A DNA stretch of 64,000 nt from Epiperipatus broadwayi (lineage: Eukaryota > Onychophora > Udeonychophora > Euonychophora > Peripatidae): assembly GCA_028023455.1 (NCBI GenBank), contig JAQFVV010000520.1, positions 276,001 to 340,000 on the forward strand. Direction: 5' to 3'. Below are positions 34,922 through 46,902 of this stretch, piece by piece. Within the stretch, counting starts at the first letter, position 1. Each line of letters begins with the position of its first letter. Made by a program: the position numbers and the translations under genes. The notes beneath the pieces are model-generated. The model ran no database searches, had not been told where the DNA came from, and saw only the letters and a list, made by a program, of their open reading frames with translations.

Positions 34922-35440
34922 AACATCAAGTCATACATGTGACTAAACTTATTAAGCTTATACTACAAAAGTAATATAATGAGGATGCTTATAGCTCTAA
35001 ACAAGCTTTTCTGATAAATGCCATAAGAGAAAGCATTTAAAATCTCTATCTAGAATTATCTCTATCCCCAAATTAGTTTTGAGCTGCTGGATCTCATCAG
35101 TGAAGCACTAGAATATTCAAACACTAGATCTAGAATATCAACTCAAGCACAGCATTTATTTAATACTTAACTATCAAGTACAAAATCTGAAATTTTCAGA
35201 CATCTATATGTTTTCAAATCCAGCTATCTATCTAACTTAAATAGCCATATGTGATGGAATTAAATTCAGATCCACCATATATTAATAGCTTTAGCAATGT
35301 AACAACACCAAAGCTTCAAAAGCAAAACTATAATAGTAAAAAAAAAAAATCAAAGTTATACATCACGTGACTTAACTTGTACTACAAGAGTAATATAATG
35401 AGTATGCTAATATCTTTAAACAAGCTTTTCAAATATATAT
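34922..35440. repeat. Family B repeat, one unit plus the start of the next
   Basis: TCAAGTCATACATGTGACTA and GAGGATGCTTATAGCTCTAA open the unit. The matching TCAAAGTTATACATCACGTG and GAGTATGCTAATATCTTTAA reappear 419 bp later at 35400. This is a head-to-tail arrangement with the same period as the copies at 53060 and 53478. Confidence 0.85.
35064..35110 (-). ncRNA. Hammerhead-like motif, family B (core decayed)
   Basis: Minus-strand reading: stem I CTTCA, intact CTGATGA, degenerate stem II, AAAA in place of GAAA, CTAATT, then TGGGG pairing with CTTCA. Confidence 0.55.
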
Positions 35441-36867
35441 ATAGAGAGAGAGAAATACCTAAATAGTTTACTTAAAGGAGTGACTAACCAAAGACAGAAC
35501 ATCACAGAAAAAAACTTGCATCCTAATAAAAAAATTCTATAAATGTAACAACGTTTTAATTGAGTTCAGTGTTATTATAGAGTACTATAAGCAGAAAAAA
35601 TTATAAACATGACATTTTCATTATTAGTGTTAAAAAATAAGCAGTGAAATATTTTTATACCCAAATTTAAAATCTCTGATGTAAATACTAATTTTATTCA
35701 TTTATAATTATAATAATCAAATATTAACATTATCGCTACCAACGATAATAGCGATGATGATATTATATACTACGTTTCAGCTGTGTATTAAATATTCCAT
35801 TCGCTAATCAATTGTGATTTATCTCATTTTAGCTTTATTCGCAAACAGTGTATTAAAAACCAAAATATCTAATTTGGAGACTGCTTCAAAGACAAATGTT
35901 GAAAAATTGTTTTGTTCATCATAATGATGAAGATATTTATTTCTCTGTGGCATTTTGAAAAATGTTTTAAATTTTAGAATTACCAAATTTAGATGTGATA
36001 AATGAATATGAGATGCTAAACAGCCAATGAGGACTGTTAAAATGTATAAAGAGTTATTTACATACTTTTTTCTCAAACTGAATTGGCCCTCATGAATCAA
36101 TGATCTCACTGCAGTCATGCAAATTTTATGAACTTAGTTATAAATGATTTAAAAAACAGAACAGATTATAGGCTACTTAGTAAGACATTTAAATAATTAC
36201 AGAAACGAAGTTGCAAAGTTGAGAAGTATTAATCACCGCGTAATTGATCACGTATTTGCTACTGCATTTTGGTAATGACAATTATATATGTGTGTGTATA
36301 TTATTTAAAATACTTTTTACTTTAAATATATATATTGGCCGGTACAGGTGTTACAAAATTATGAAAAAAGCTCACAAAATAAAATGCCTCATTAATCTCA
36401 GAAATTGCACAAACATATATATATATATTATAAATAATATTTAAAACATATGTGCAAAAGATTTTGTAAAAAGATCTTATGCTTAAAAGCTATTTATAAA
36501 ACTAAAAGTAAAGTACTGTATAAAACTAATTATCTTAAAATCCAGTACATGAAAGCATAAATGTATACAGTCTAATAATTAATTATATATACACTGCGTG
36601 TTTTAATGTAGTGGTAAAATGGTGGATTCTGAAACTTAAAGTCACAGATCTCGACTCCCATCTATTATATCCGGTACTCAAACTTCTTATAAGCTGTCGA
36701 GTTATTTAATTATCCGATTATTATTTTTATTTTATACATATTTACACACTAGAAAAAAAAAAAAAATAAGACTTTAACGTGAAAATAAAAAGAATACAAT
36801 CATAAATGACGTTAAATAACAAATAAATATATCAAAGAATAAAGAGCATTTGCAAATATATAAATTA
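35441..36867. other. AT-rich DNA, no gene seen
   Basis: Mostly non-coding AT-rich sequence. The open frame 35819-36118 (minus, 99 residues) has no family features. A weak tRNA-like stretch at 36606-36662 is listed separately. Confidence 0.45.
36606..36662 (+). other. Possible tRNA-derived (SINE-head-like) sequence
   Basis: TGTAGTGGTAAAATGGTGGA could be an A box, and AGATCTCGACTCCC, 30 bases on, a degenerate B box. No body shared with another copy in this window was found, so the call is weak. Confidence 0.3.
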
Positions 36868-36968
36868 ATTATAAGGGACTTGAACTCAGACTTTCAAACT
36901 CCCCACAGCTATACAATCCATCTTATACAACTGATACACATGACCACATACATGCGAAAAAATAAATC

Positions 36969-37025
36969 ATCTCCAATATACATATTTTGTGCTGAACCAG
37001 CACTTATCCTTTGGTTCAGATCACC
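36969..37025 (-). ncRNA. Hammerhead-like motif, family C (core decayed)
   Basis: Minus strand: stem I ATCT..CCAA with TTGGAGAT, box AGGATAA (expected CTGATGA), perfect stem II GTGCT-GGTTC-AGCAC, AAAA in place of GAAA. Confidence 0.55.
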
Positions 37026-37441
37026 ATCTCCCATACATGTATACTTTAATGGACAAGCTTCAATCTTCTCCACTCTTTAATTCCTCAGCCATTCATATCA
37101 TTGAAAATCTAAGGATAAAATACTCAAAGCTTTTGATGATTGCCAATATTATTGCCATAACCATGATGACCTTAAGTCAATCTGACTCCTCACACAAAGG
37201 GCCTTAGTATGTATATTTAATTATACAGAAGGTCCTATAGGTGAGAAGTCAGTTTGACTAAAGGTCAACATGGATATGACATTAATATGGGCATAATCAA
37301 GGCCATTGAGCATTTTATTCTTGGATTTTTAATGATATGGATGACTGAAGAGTTGGAGAAGATTGAAGCTTTTCCATTAAAGTCTGAAGATTTGTTATCT
37401 TAATATAAACTGAGACATGACTGTATATATGTGTGGAAGAT

Positions 37442-37502
37442 GATCTGGACCAATTGATGAGTTAGTGCTGTTTCAGCATGTAATACATATATTGAAAATC
37501 AT
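37442..37502 (+). ncRNA. Hammerhead-like motif, family C (decayed)
   Basis: ATGATCTGGACCAA, then TTGATGA (C to T), a stem II lengthened by TA (GTTAGTGCT..AGCATG), TAATA, then ATTG. The stem I distal helix (ATGATCT with AAATCAT) is largely kept. Confidence 0.5.
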
Positions 37503-37640
37503 TTATCTTTTTCAGATTATGTGGTCATGTGTATCAGTTGTATAAGATGGAATGCATAGCTGTGGAGAGTTCAAAAGTCTGAATTCAAATCCCTTATAAT
37601 TACATTAAGTTTAGTATAGACAATATACAATACATGTATT

Positions 37641-39820
37641 TAAAAACCAAATATATAAATTCTGCAATGTTAGAAGAGAATATTAAAGATAAAAACAGCA
37701 GAATAAATAATAGCAAAGAAAGTAAAAAAAAATAGGGATGTTTCATATAAACAGGATTGTTCAGAATTTTCTATCCAGTTTTAAAAATGCAATATTTTTA
37801 TCTAACTTTACATATTAACCATTTTACACAAATCAGAAAATTTACAAGTAAATTTTTATAATAAATATTAAAAAATAAAAATCATATGCAACAATTACAG
37901 CAGCACATGATTTTATGCTTTTCAAATGTTAAATATCTATTTTAACATTAGTCACTTATTGCAGATAGATGAATGGAAAATTATATAAAATAGCATATAT
38001 AAAGTTGTGTAATGTATGTATTATATATTCTGCATATTGTTGTGTTATGTAGTCTATTCTTTGAAGTTATATTAGATCTCCTTACAAAAGTTTTATTCTA
38101 TTTTCCTGATATTTTCTTTTGTTCCTGTTATTTTACTTCCATTATAAATCACTAGATGGTATTCTAGCAAAATATTTGAAAAATTTAGAATGGGGAATGG
38201 AAGATAAAGTGGCTAACAGGTTTCTCTGGACATAGTTGCTGAGATATTCCTGACTCCGTTTAAGGAGAAGTCACAGTGCATCACATCAAACTTTAGAATA
38301 GATACTTAATATTTGACAAGGTCATGAAACCATGTGACAAGAAAGGGTTTTATGACTAATTAATATATATATATAATTGTTCTATATGGTTTTTATTATT
38401 TATTAAAATTTATATCAAAGAACAACATAATGGATTTCATTAATTTCCATTTTGATAATATTAAGAACTTATATATTTTAAAAATACAACTCATTGGTAA
38501 TGTAACTCTAATAGCAATTTGTTAAAGTGAACTATGTACAGAGAATTGGAGAACTTACTATCAATGATAATTGTTAAATTTTCAGAACATTTCAGGATCT
38601 TGTTACTTTTCTATGTCATTATCATATTCAAAATAGAAATGTCTCATGTCATGAAACTAACGATAATCTCAACAATTCATATAAAATTATTTTCTTCATA
38701 TTTTCCTTAAAAGAATGCTCATAATATTTATGGTACCTATAATAAAATTTATTGCTAACCCTTTTGTATCATGTTTTCTGTAATATTATTACCAAAACTT
38801 ATTATTTATAGTATATGAATACTTACACAGAATTTAATAATGATTAATGAGATTTGTTTAAACTTTTTTGTATTATTAATCTCACACTCCTGGGTCAAGT
38901 TGCAATCTTGTGTCTACATAAACTTATCAGACCATATTGTTAACAGGAGGTTGTCTTGACTACAGGTTGATATTTTTGATAGCTTATGTGTTGGTTGTTA
39001 TCATCTACATTTATAAATCTATTAAAACCTTGAGTAATTGGCTTTATAGTCTTAATAATTTTATAGAATTTATATGGCTCACAAAATTTAATTCTTCTTT
39101 CAATAAATAACCCAAAATATTTAAACCAACCTTTTGTTATAAAAATTAATAATTAAATACATATCAAAAGAATTAGAATAACTTCACTATTAACTGTGCC
39201 CTACAGAGATTATTCAATGGTGAAAGGGTCCAATTCAAAGCTGCTTCATTGATTTTCAATTGAGAATTTAAAAAACAAAACTCTTGGTGAACAGAATAAA
39301 ATTATGTGCTCAGCTTGTGATTTATAAAGCTGGAGTATCACATGACTTACATACACACACACTAAACAACAAACCATATGATTGTTATTATGGGGTGTTC
39401 TTATGGTCACAATGCTGCTTTTGCTTCTATATTATATTTTATCTGGTGAAAGTGTTTCTATTATTTTAATGAAATTTATTAATATTGATGTAAATTGCTT
39501 TTAAGCAAAAATTCATTGGACCTGCTACACTGATTGCTTTGGTACATTTGGTATAGTAACAGATTCTGGAGCACAACGTCTATAGATTGTGGCCCAGACT
39601 GGCATTTACCATTTGATTATATTTATTATTATTGGACTTGATAGATTATTTGTTTGATTAAAATTAACTATCATCAATTATCTTAATAATTAAAAAGTCA
39701 ATATTTCTATAAATGGCAATCCAGATAGTGTGGTAAGTCAACTGATGATGTTAATTCAGCAAAGAACTTATTTATTTTTTCTGGTGCCTTTGTTCAATTA
39801 TTTGTCATGTTATATTGTTA
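37641..39820. other. AT-rich DNA, no gene seen
   Basis: Non-coding in all frames I examined. The 39284-39469 frame is featureless apart from a hydrophobic end. Confidence 0.45.

Positions 39821-39868
<48 letters not shown>
39821..39868. repeat. (TA)n microsatellite at the edge of a MITE copy
   Basis: Dinucleotide tract with one ACA interruption, abutting the inverted-repeat element that follows. Confidence 0.9.
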
Positions 39869-39869
<1 letters not shown>

Positions 39870-40060
39870 CATAACATGAAAGCTAACCACCTTCAAACAG
39901 ATACGCTTTAAACATGCTTACGCGACAGCCAATCAGATGGAATAATGACATCACATGGAACTCTAAATTCTAAAACACAAGCCAGAACTATTAGAAAAAG
40001 ATGGGACCCATCTTAATCTATGCCTCAATTTTATTTAAATAAGCCAGACTCAAGCATTTT
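39868..40060 (-). mobile_element. Second, inverted partial copy of the MITE at 40198-40476
   Basis: The phrases GAAAGCTAACCACCTTCAAA, CAGCCAATCAGATGGAATAA and AAAAAGATGGGACCCATCTT appear here in the opposite orientation to 40262-40442. The two copies form a large inverted repeat separated by about 140 bp. Confidence 0.88.
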
Positions 40061-40197
40061 GAACTAAGAGTGTGAAGCTTAAATACCTTCACATTTAATC
40101 CACTAAATATTATATATATAAATTAACAATGCAAAATCATCTGATTTACAATGAAGCAATATTTTTAAATCTAATGAAATGATATTAATAAATGTAA

Positions 40198-40476
40198 ATA
40201 TATCAAATTTAAGCGTAAACAGATAATATTATAATAACGTGAAAGCTAAACACCTTCAAACAGATACGCTTATTTAAATAAAATTGAGGCATAGATTAAG
40301 ATGGGTCCCATCTTTTTCTAATAGTTCTGGCTTGTGTTTTAGAATTTAGAGTCCCATGTGATGTCATTATTCCATCTGATTGGCTGTCACGTAAGCATGT
40401 TTAAAGCGTATCTGTTTGAAGGTGTTTAGCTTTCACGTTATTATAATAGTATCTGTTTACGCTTAAATTTGATATA
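40198..40476. mobile_element. MITE-like element with about 75-bp terminal inverted repeats
   Basis: Left end ATCAAATTTAAGCGTAAACA...ACCTTCAAACAGATACGCTT. Right end AAGCGTATCTGTTTGAAGGT...TGTTTACGCTTAAATTTGAT. There are two or three mismatches across about 75 bp. The interior of about 130 bp is not coding. No ribozyme core was found. Likely a non-autonomous DNA transposon of unknown superfamily. Confidence 0.88.
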
Positions 40477-40536
40477 TATATATAATACTGCATTATTTAA
40501 ATACAGGTATACTTTATACCCCTGGAGTTTGTTGTA

Positions 40537-40660
40537 ATTGTAAGGGATTTAAACCCAGACTTTCAAACTCCCTTCAGTTATCCAATCTGTTTCATACAAC
40601 CCATACACATGCCCACGTACACGTCAAATTCCCTATAATTATGTTTAATACTGTGTGTAT
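40537..40660 (-). repeat. Family C repeat, partial copy
   Basis: GTAAGGGATTTAAACCCAGA through CATACACATGCCCACGTACA matches the outer part of the unit. It then switches to the opposite end (TTCCCTATAATTATGTTTAA). The hammerhead part is missing. Confidence 0.75.
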
Positions 40661-41808
40661 GTTTAAAAGGATGAAGTTAAAGCAATAGTACGTGTGAAAG
40701 CAATTTAAAAATAAAAAGTAATACATTGAACCTTAACTAATTTTAAGATCTTCATCTGAATTAATTAATAATATAACAGTTTCTAGTATAACAAATAATT
40801 ATTTAAATAGATGGTAATTGTCATTAAGTTTATACAGAATTTGTACACTTGTATATTAATCATTACTAAATAAGGTGAATAAATAATAAAGGATGATAAA
40901 AATATTGGACGTGTATAATAATCAGAACCAACTGACATTTTTTTTCTACTGAAAATGCATCTTATTGGGCTATTTTACTTTTTCTAATATTTTTATTAGT
41001 TTGTTCGAATTGTGTATTAAAAAATAAGTCTATATATATGTTGCATTATAACTGGAAAATATTTTAAATGATTCTCATTAAATTTCTATCATTTAAATCT
41101 ATAAAACTTGTAAAAAATCTATATAAAATCTATATGCTTCCTATTCCAAAGCTTTGTTTAATTATTGGAATGTGTATAAATTTGTTATACTTTACGATCC
41201 TAATATAAGCTTCGATGATAACTTAAAAGCAATTCACTTTGGGTTTAAGTATTTTAGATAAAATACATTTACAAGATGATATAATATCAGGTTTCAATAA
41301 TAGTTTTTAATTAATGCCCTGAGCGTTTGATGTACCTAGTAGAAGGTCTTACTTTAAGATCGGGAGGTCCCACAATCGAGACTGAAACTCGAACTTATCA
41401 ACTTGCAAGCAATAAAACCATATTTTTAAAAAAAAAATTCTTTGCTTCACTACATAGTAATTGAATAATTATTTACAATATCCAAAATTTCCATTAAATT
41501 TGGATCATTTGAAAAAAAATATATATATATAATATTTATGATTAATTTAATTATGCCTTCTTGTATTTATTTAACAAAAATTTTTTTTTTAAAAAAGCAA
41601 TACAAAGTTTAAGTTAAACCTTATTCAAAACAGATTGGGAATTTTATATTTAAAAAAATTGAATAAAAACAAGAACATTCAAATATTTATAAAACCAGTT
41701 TTATTTATATACATTTAAAATCAGAACTTAGTAAAAGCCTTGACATCTTTTCTACTTGCCTGAAGATTCATGTTAATGGCATTTTAGTTGTATTGACCTA
41801 TTACGTTA
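40661..41808. other. AT-rich DNA, no gene seen
   Basis: Non-coding. A possible tRNA-like patch at 41325-41400 is too weak to call. Confidence 0.45.
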
Positions 41809-42290
41809 GATTATTTCTATCATCTCATCTAACATTAAATCATAAATGTCCTTACTTTTTAAACTTTAATCAATTTTCTAATTACATTCTGCTGTTAATA
41901 GTAACATACAAGTTCGCACATGCACCACGTTTTAAGTCGTATTATTCTCCTCTTTTCTTCAGATGTTGCTGGCCTAATCACAGATTATACTAGCATGGGA
42001 ATCATAATTAGTTAGAGCATTATCTTAAAATTTATATTCAATAATCTAAAGTTTCAGATTTGAATACTATACTATTACTGCCACTGGTACAGGTCAGTAA
42101 CACCTGAAGAAAAGGAAATTAATATTACTCAAAAAATTGAATATGTGCTTACCTGTGTGATATGTTATTAACAGTTGAATATCATTGGAAAATTTAAATA
42201 ATGTTTTATAATTTTTCTTAAGACATTCATGATTTAATGTTAGATAATAGAAATAGTTCAACATATAAGTATAGTTGATATATTTTGTCA
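41809..42290. mobile_element. Head-to-head pair of tRNA-derived SINEs
   Basis: A minus-strand copy (41809-42003, tail first, then TTCAGATGTTGCTGGCCTAA and TACTAGCATGGGAATCAT) joins a plus-strand copy (42004-42290, beginning inside the tRNA-like head at TAGTTAGAGCATTATCTTAA). The pair is palindromic and more diverged than the pair at 48893-49420. Confidence 0.82.
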
Positions 42291-43984
42291 ATTATTATTT
42301 TTCTTGCATGATTCTGAAAAAAAATGATGACTATGTTGTAGTGAAACTGCATTTAAGTTGTAGTTAATCTCTAGAATTGGTCACCTTCAGGGAGGAGCAA
42401 ACTTTTGCATTCATATTTAACAGTTGCTTTACTCCTTTCATAATATTTAAGCTAAGAAACTGAAATTTAAAGATAAGTTCAAAACATTAGGATATTTAAT
42501 TCTCAGATTTTTAACTAGGAATAATAGTGGTAAAGATGGCTGCTTGAATGATTGTGAATTCTTTTCATAAACAAAGAAGGAGAATAACCAATAACTATTC
42601 TAGGCATACAGACACAATATTGCCATATGGAATCCACTGAATACTCAAGATTTTAGATCCCTCTGAAGTAGAATTAATAGATGAATTATTACTCTTATTA
42701 CAAAAGCTGAAATGATTCATATAGGTTTAGATTTGTGAGACATAATTATTCAACACAGTCATTGCATATGGGATATAAAAAAGATATCTTAAGAGAGATA
42801 ATTGAGAGTTCGTAATAGATCAATAGAATTATGACTCCCAGACATTGTCTAATGCTGATATCAAAGAAACAATAAAAATGTTAAAAATTGGTTGTGACTA
42901 AAATTGTAGAGTTTGGTTCTTTAAAAATATTTTAAGTGCTACAAATTCAGCAGTCAAAAACTATATTGCAAGTAGATCTTAATATAATAAAAAAAACAGA
43001 AGTGAATACCAGAATTATATTTAGTATAGTATTCTATTTTTTTATTTACAAAGAAATTTACCAATGATGAAGAAGGATATAAATGATATTGATGTGTTAA
43101 TGTGATGTTTAAACAATGGCTCTTGAAACCCTATAAAATGGCTGCCAAATAAAACAAATAAATTTTTAATATGATCTGGTCTAAACTTTTCTTAAAGCCG
43201 AAACAGGCAGATGGGAAGTTGTTCTATTTTGAATAGATTAGATAAGACTGCATCCCTAGTATGGTTAAAAATGATTTGAATGTAATAATAGATTTTGGGA
43301 TGTGTAATAATTGCAAATAAATTATTTCTAGAAGTTGATATTTTGATGGCATCTAGTATATTAATGAAATCACAAATCAAATAATGGTGAGATATTATTT
43401 TTCTTCTAATAGCTTACTAATTAATTATAATGGTGTTTTTTTTTTGTTAACTGAGATTGACTTTTATTATTTTATATGATACATATTTTTAAAATGTTAA
43501 TATATGATCTATGACATCTTAACAGGGCATTTTTAAATAAGAGCAAATTGGTAAATATAAGAAGATAATAATTTATGGTTTTCTTCCATAGTCCAGCATC
43601 TTCTTCATATGACACATCATCATCCTCCTAATTCAGCTGATTTTTTTCCTTAAAAAAATATTCCATATATCAAAACCAGAAAAGCTAAGAAATTCTTCTT
43701 AAGTTATAAATAAATAATTAATTAAAAAAATTATAACCCAAATGGAATTATATATATAAATTCCAGTTAGATAATGCTACCTAAAATAAATATTAAATCA
43801 CCTCAAACATTAAGAAGTTTTCAGTTATGTGCTTTGTGATATGCAGACATTAATACATTTATTCACAGAGGATGCTAAAAATTTCTTAACATTTGAGGCA
43901 ATTTGATATTATTTGTATACAATTTTATACCCAGATTATGGAAAGACATCTTTTTTTTTTAATTGGTTGATTTAACTTTTTTTA
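42291..43984. other. AT-rich DNA, no gene seen
   Basis: The 42440-43000 part is less AT-rich and may be an old unidentified repeat. No coding frame or family was assigned. Confidence 0.4.
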
Positions 43985-44300
43985 AGATTTAATATATAGA
44001 GTATATGAGCACAGACATTCACATGACCCATCACTCTCCACTTTATCTCATAACACTGATACTTGAACACATATATGTCAAAAAGATAAATAATCACCAA
44101 TATATCTATATATTTCATGCTAAACCAGCAATCATCAGTTGGTCCAGATTATCATCTCTACACATATATGCAATAAGTGCTCAGATATATATTACGATAG
44201 CCAATCTTCATACTTTAATGGACAGGCTTCGATCCATTCCACACTCCAACTCTTCAACCATCCATCCAATTAAAAATCTGATGATGTAATGCTCAAAGGA
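43985..44300 (-). repeat. Family C hammerhead repeat copy
   Basis: GATAAATAATCACCAATATA, the ribozyme region, and TACTTTAATGGACAGGCTTC with TCCACACTCCAACTCTTCAA match the family C unit in order. The copy is single, without a facing partner. Confidence 0.85.
44090..44154 (-). ncRNA. Hammerhead-like motif, family C, core boxes intact
   Basis: Minus-strand reading: distal stem I ATAATC with GATTAT, proximal CCAA with TTGG, CTGATGA, stem II TGCT-GGTTT-AGCA, GAAA, and an AT-rich stem III region about 4 bases longer than in other copies. The closing pair of stem II is mismatched (T/T). The distal stem differs from other copies by a compensated G-C to A-T change. Confidence 0.72.
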
Positions 44301-45395
44301 TTCAATGTAAATTAAACAAAAAAATTTAATATATAAATAAATGTGAAAAATTGACAATTAAAAAATGGAGGGGGGTGTTTGAAACAACACAGCCTGTTTG
44401 GTGCACTTCAGAAATGTAGCACCTAAGAAATGTATTTTCCGGGTACATTTCTGAAGAGTACTTAGTAACTTAAAGTATTTATAAAGCTAAATTAATAAAA
44501 CTAAATTATAATAATTTAAAATTTTAAATATACCTGTTATATTTGATAAGTAAGTTATATATAGTTAGGTATAGTTTTCTCTGTAAATACACTCCATACT
44601 TTGTTGTGAATTTGATAGCATTTCAAACAACAGACAAAATATGGATTTTTTTTCATGTGTCATAGCATCAGCCAGGAAGCAAACCCACTAACCCAGGACA
44701 CCTGCTTGTAAAGCAGCCATCACTGACCTCTCGACCACCAATGCAGATTTTATATAATAAAATTATTTACTGGAGCACCCTCTGAATAAAACAATTCAGA
44801 GGACACTCCAATAAAGCAATACAGAAAACATATATTCAGATAACAAAGGATTTTATATATAAGAATAATTTAAATGGAAATAATTCCACTGTAAGCTAGG
44901 AATAAATAACACTCATACATTATTAAATAATAAAGAGTAGAATGCATCCAAAAGAATCCTTCTATCCTTTAAGCTTTTGAAGGCTATAAGTTTTTATTTA
45001 CTTATGCTGCTGGAAATAAAGAGTGGAAATTAGATATTAATCTGAGTTAAATATGGCATAAATTATTCTGAAATTACAATTGAGCACATAAAAGATAAAG
45101 ATTACACTTATTTTTAACAACATCATAATATTAATGAAATATTTATTATGGATATAAATATCAAATACAAAGAACTTAATGTGTGTGAAATTTAAATGGA
45201 AATAACTACTCCCTCATAAATCATTGGTTAAATAATATTCATATTTTAGTAAATAATAAAATATAGAATAAACTCATTCTATTATTTACTGATATACGAT
45301 TTAGCTATAGCTTATAGGGGAATTTCTTACTTCCACTTAAACATTATGCATATTAATCTACCCACACATGCATGTGTGCATACACACATGCATGA

Positions 45396-45403
<8 letters not shown>
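44301..45403. other. AT-rich DNA with small hairpins
   Basis: No gene. Two small palindromes: GCACTTCAGAAATGTA..TACATTTCTGAAGAGT at about 44403-44460, and TGGAGCACCCTCTGAA..TTCAGAGGACACTCCA at about 44771-44814. A tRNA-like head is listed separately. Confidence 0.5.
44671..44745 (-). other. tRNA-like sequence (SINE head or tRNA pseudogene)
   Basis: On the minus strand, TGGTGGTCGAGAGGTCAGTG resembles a D-arm/A box. CTGC-TTTACAA-GCAG makes a 4-bp anticodon stem with a 7-base loop whose centre reads TAC (valine). GGGTTTGCTTCC resembles a B box. The acceptor stem and T-arm do not pair properly. It is not a functional tRNA. A different SINE family or a tRNA pseudogene are both possible. Confidence 0.45.
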
Positions 45404-45426
<23 letters not shown>

Positions 45427-45427
45427 A
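45360..45427. repeat. (CA)n with preceding CATG-rich purine/pyrimidine alternation
   Basis: Alternating ACACATGCATG words lead into (CA)n at 45397-45414 and (TA)n to 45427. This is Z-DNA-prone alternating sequence. Confidence 0.85.
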
Positions 45428-45549
45428 TGAAATATATTTTGGGGAATAATTGTGTTTAATCAAATAAAATAGATCTACCAATGTTATAATATAATAAAAC
45501 TTATCTTCAATTGAGTGAAAAAACATAGTAATATTCACATGGTTATAGC

Positions 45550-46640
45550 AGATAGAATTATTTCACATGGTTGTTGAATCTTTTGCTTTACGTTTAGCAG
45601 GCTTTTTATATTCATTTGCATTAGGAAAGTCTTCTAAATAGTTGGTATATTTTTTGTCAGGTTTACTAATGTAACTTATGTTTTTTACAATTTCTACAGC
45701 TTCTCTAAATGCTTTTTGGTCATGATTATTACATGTGGAAATGATTTTAGTACTTGGAAAGTCTATGTGATAACTAGTATCCAAAGCATGGAGAGCAAGT
45801 GCTGAAGTTGTTGAGAACTTTTTTAATGCATTAATATGTTCATCTCATCAAGCACTTATATGTCAATTGCCCCTTCCTATGTATGGAGTTCAGCAATGTG
45901 ACATGGGATTTCATAAACTCCTTGGGCTTCCAGAGACAATATATTCTTAGGTTTGATCAGAATATTATTAATCCTTTGCTCAGTAGAGATTGTTGTTTTG
46001 TATGTTATACTATCATCATACCTTTCCAATTTTATCTATTGTTCCTTTTATATAAGGAATGCATATTCTAGTAGAAGTATTTGTTTCTTTTTCTTTTTAA
46101 GAAGCTTTTGCATAGTGTAATGCTTTATTTGTACTGATGGTATTGTATCCATTCATTAATAAGTATTCATGTATGTGTTTGATGTCTTTTCTCAATGCAG
46201 ATGTATTTGGAAATAAAAATGCCCTTGCAAAAAGTGATTTAGCTACAGAAAAGATTTAGGATGGATGATGCTTTTAGGTATCTATCAGTATGTGTAGATT
46301 TCCTATATAGAAAGAATGATAAAGTATTATTGTTATTTTAGAAACAAGAATATCAAGAAAAGTCAGTTTTCCATCTTTTTCTATTTCCATAATAAATTTA
46401 ATTTGTGGGCATAGATTATTAATCAGAATAAAAGTCATTCAATTTTTCTTCTACATGTGACCAAACCACAAATGTGTCATCAACATATCAGAGACAGATA
46501 GATGGTTTGTATAATGTTGATTTTGAAGCATGTGTTCATATTCTTCCATGAATTGAACTGTCAAAAACATTAGAGATGAGAGATCCCATTGGGGTTTCAA
46601 TTACTTGTTTGTAGAATTGATGATTTTATTTTATTAAAAA
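45550..46640 (-). pseudogene. Penelope-like retroelement, RT and GIY-YIG endonuclease (broken)
   Basis: Minus-strand reading from about 46640 down: YKQVIETPMGSLISNVF (RT motif B region, where PLEs have AMGSPLSP), then YVDDTFVVW with the catalytic YVDD codons at 46476-46487. Broken thumb sequence follows. Near 45921 comes GVYEIPCHIAELHT with a damaged YIG, the GIY-YIG endonuclease start. The last open stretch (45563-45784) holds HIDFPSTKIISTCNNHDQ and FREAVEIVKN, the PLE endonuclease C-terminal block, and a basic end KKPAKRKAKD. Multiple frameshifts and stops. 5'-truncated within the RT. PLEs copy themselves using this RT plus the single-strand-nicking GIY-YIG domain. Confidence 0.86.
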
Positions 46641-46762
46641 CACTTATTCCCAAAAACATGTTTCATAAAACATGTTTCACCCATAAAAACTTTAATTTTG
46701 ACATATATATATATATTTATGTTAATTTTAATATTCTCACAGACAAATAAATTCATAGTATT
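46641..46762. other. Junction DNA between PLE and fold-back
   Basis: Short AT-rich stretch with a duplicated AAACATGTTT word (46656-46680) and (TA)n at about 46702-46712. Confidence 0.5.
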
Positions 46763-46807
46763 ATTTCAAGGAGCTTTCATGTAATAAAAATATAATAGCT
46801 AAATAGG

Positions 46808-46852
46808 TGACATTTTAGTACACTAACAAGTACTTTCCTCAGAGCTTAACAA
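46808..46852 (-). ncRNA. Hammerhead-like motif, family D
   Basis: Minus strand: CTGAGGA, an extra A, stem II AGTAC/GTACT with loop TTGTTAGT, AAAA instead of GAAA, TGTC before ACC. Five perfect stem II pairs. Confidence 0.58.
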
Positions 46853-46863
46853 AAAAAAAAGCT

Positions 46864-46902
46864 CTGATGAAATTACTTGTTATTGTACTGAAATGTCACC
46901 TA
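46864..46902 (+). ncRNA. Hammerhead-like motif, family D
   Basis: CTGATGA (46866-46872), stem II ATTAC/GTACT with one mismatch and loop TTGTTATT, GAAA (46892-46895), TGTC before ACC. Stem III is absent. Stem I pairing is weak. Confidence 0.58.

Larger units (their letters stand above)
36868..37640. repeat. Family C hammerhead palindrome, full inverted dimer
   Basis: A minus-oriented unit (36868-37233) meets a plus-oriented unit (37234-37600) head to head at TTAATTATACAGAA/GGTCCTATAG. Each half is about 365 bp, and both begin or end at the TTATAAGGGACTTGAACTCA end of the unit. Both halves carry a ribozyme-like motif. The tail AATTACATTAAGTTTAGTAT continues on the right to about 37640. Confidence 0.9.

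Noticed and set aside
35819-36118. 99-residue minus-strand frame as a host gene
   Set aside because: No domain, no initiation or splice context, and composition typical of random AT-rich frames.
39735-39775. Possible family C hammerhead: CTGATGA, TGTT-AATTC-AGCA, AAGAA
   Set aside because: The stem is short, the GAAA box is absent, and neither stem I nor the surrounding family C body is present.
41325-41400. tRNA-like patch GGGAGGTCCCACAATCGAGA
   Set aside because: The boxes are too degenerate and there is no cloverleaf or second copy in the window.
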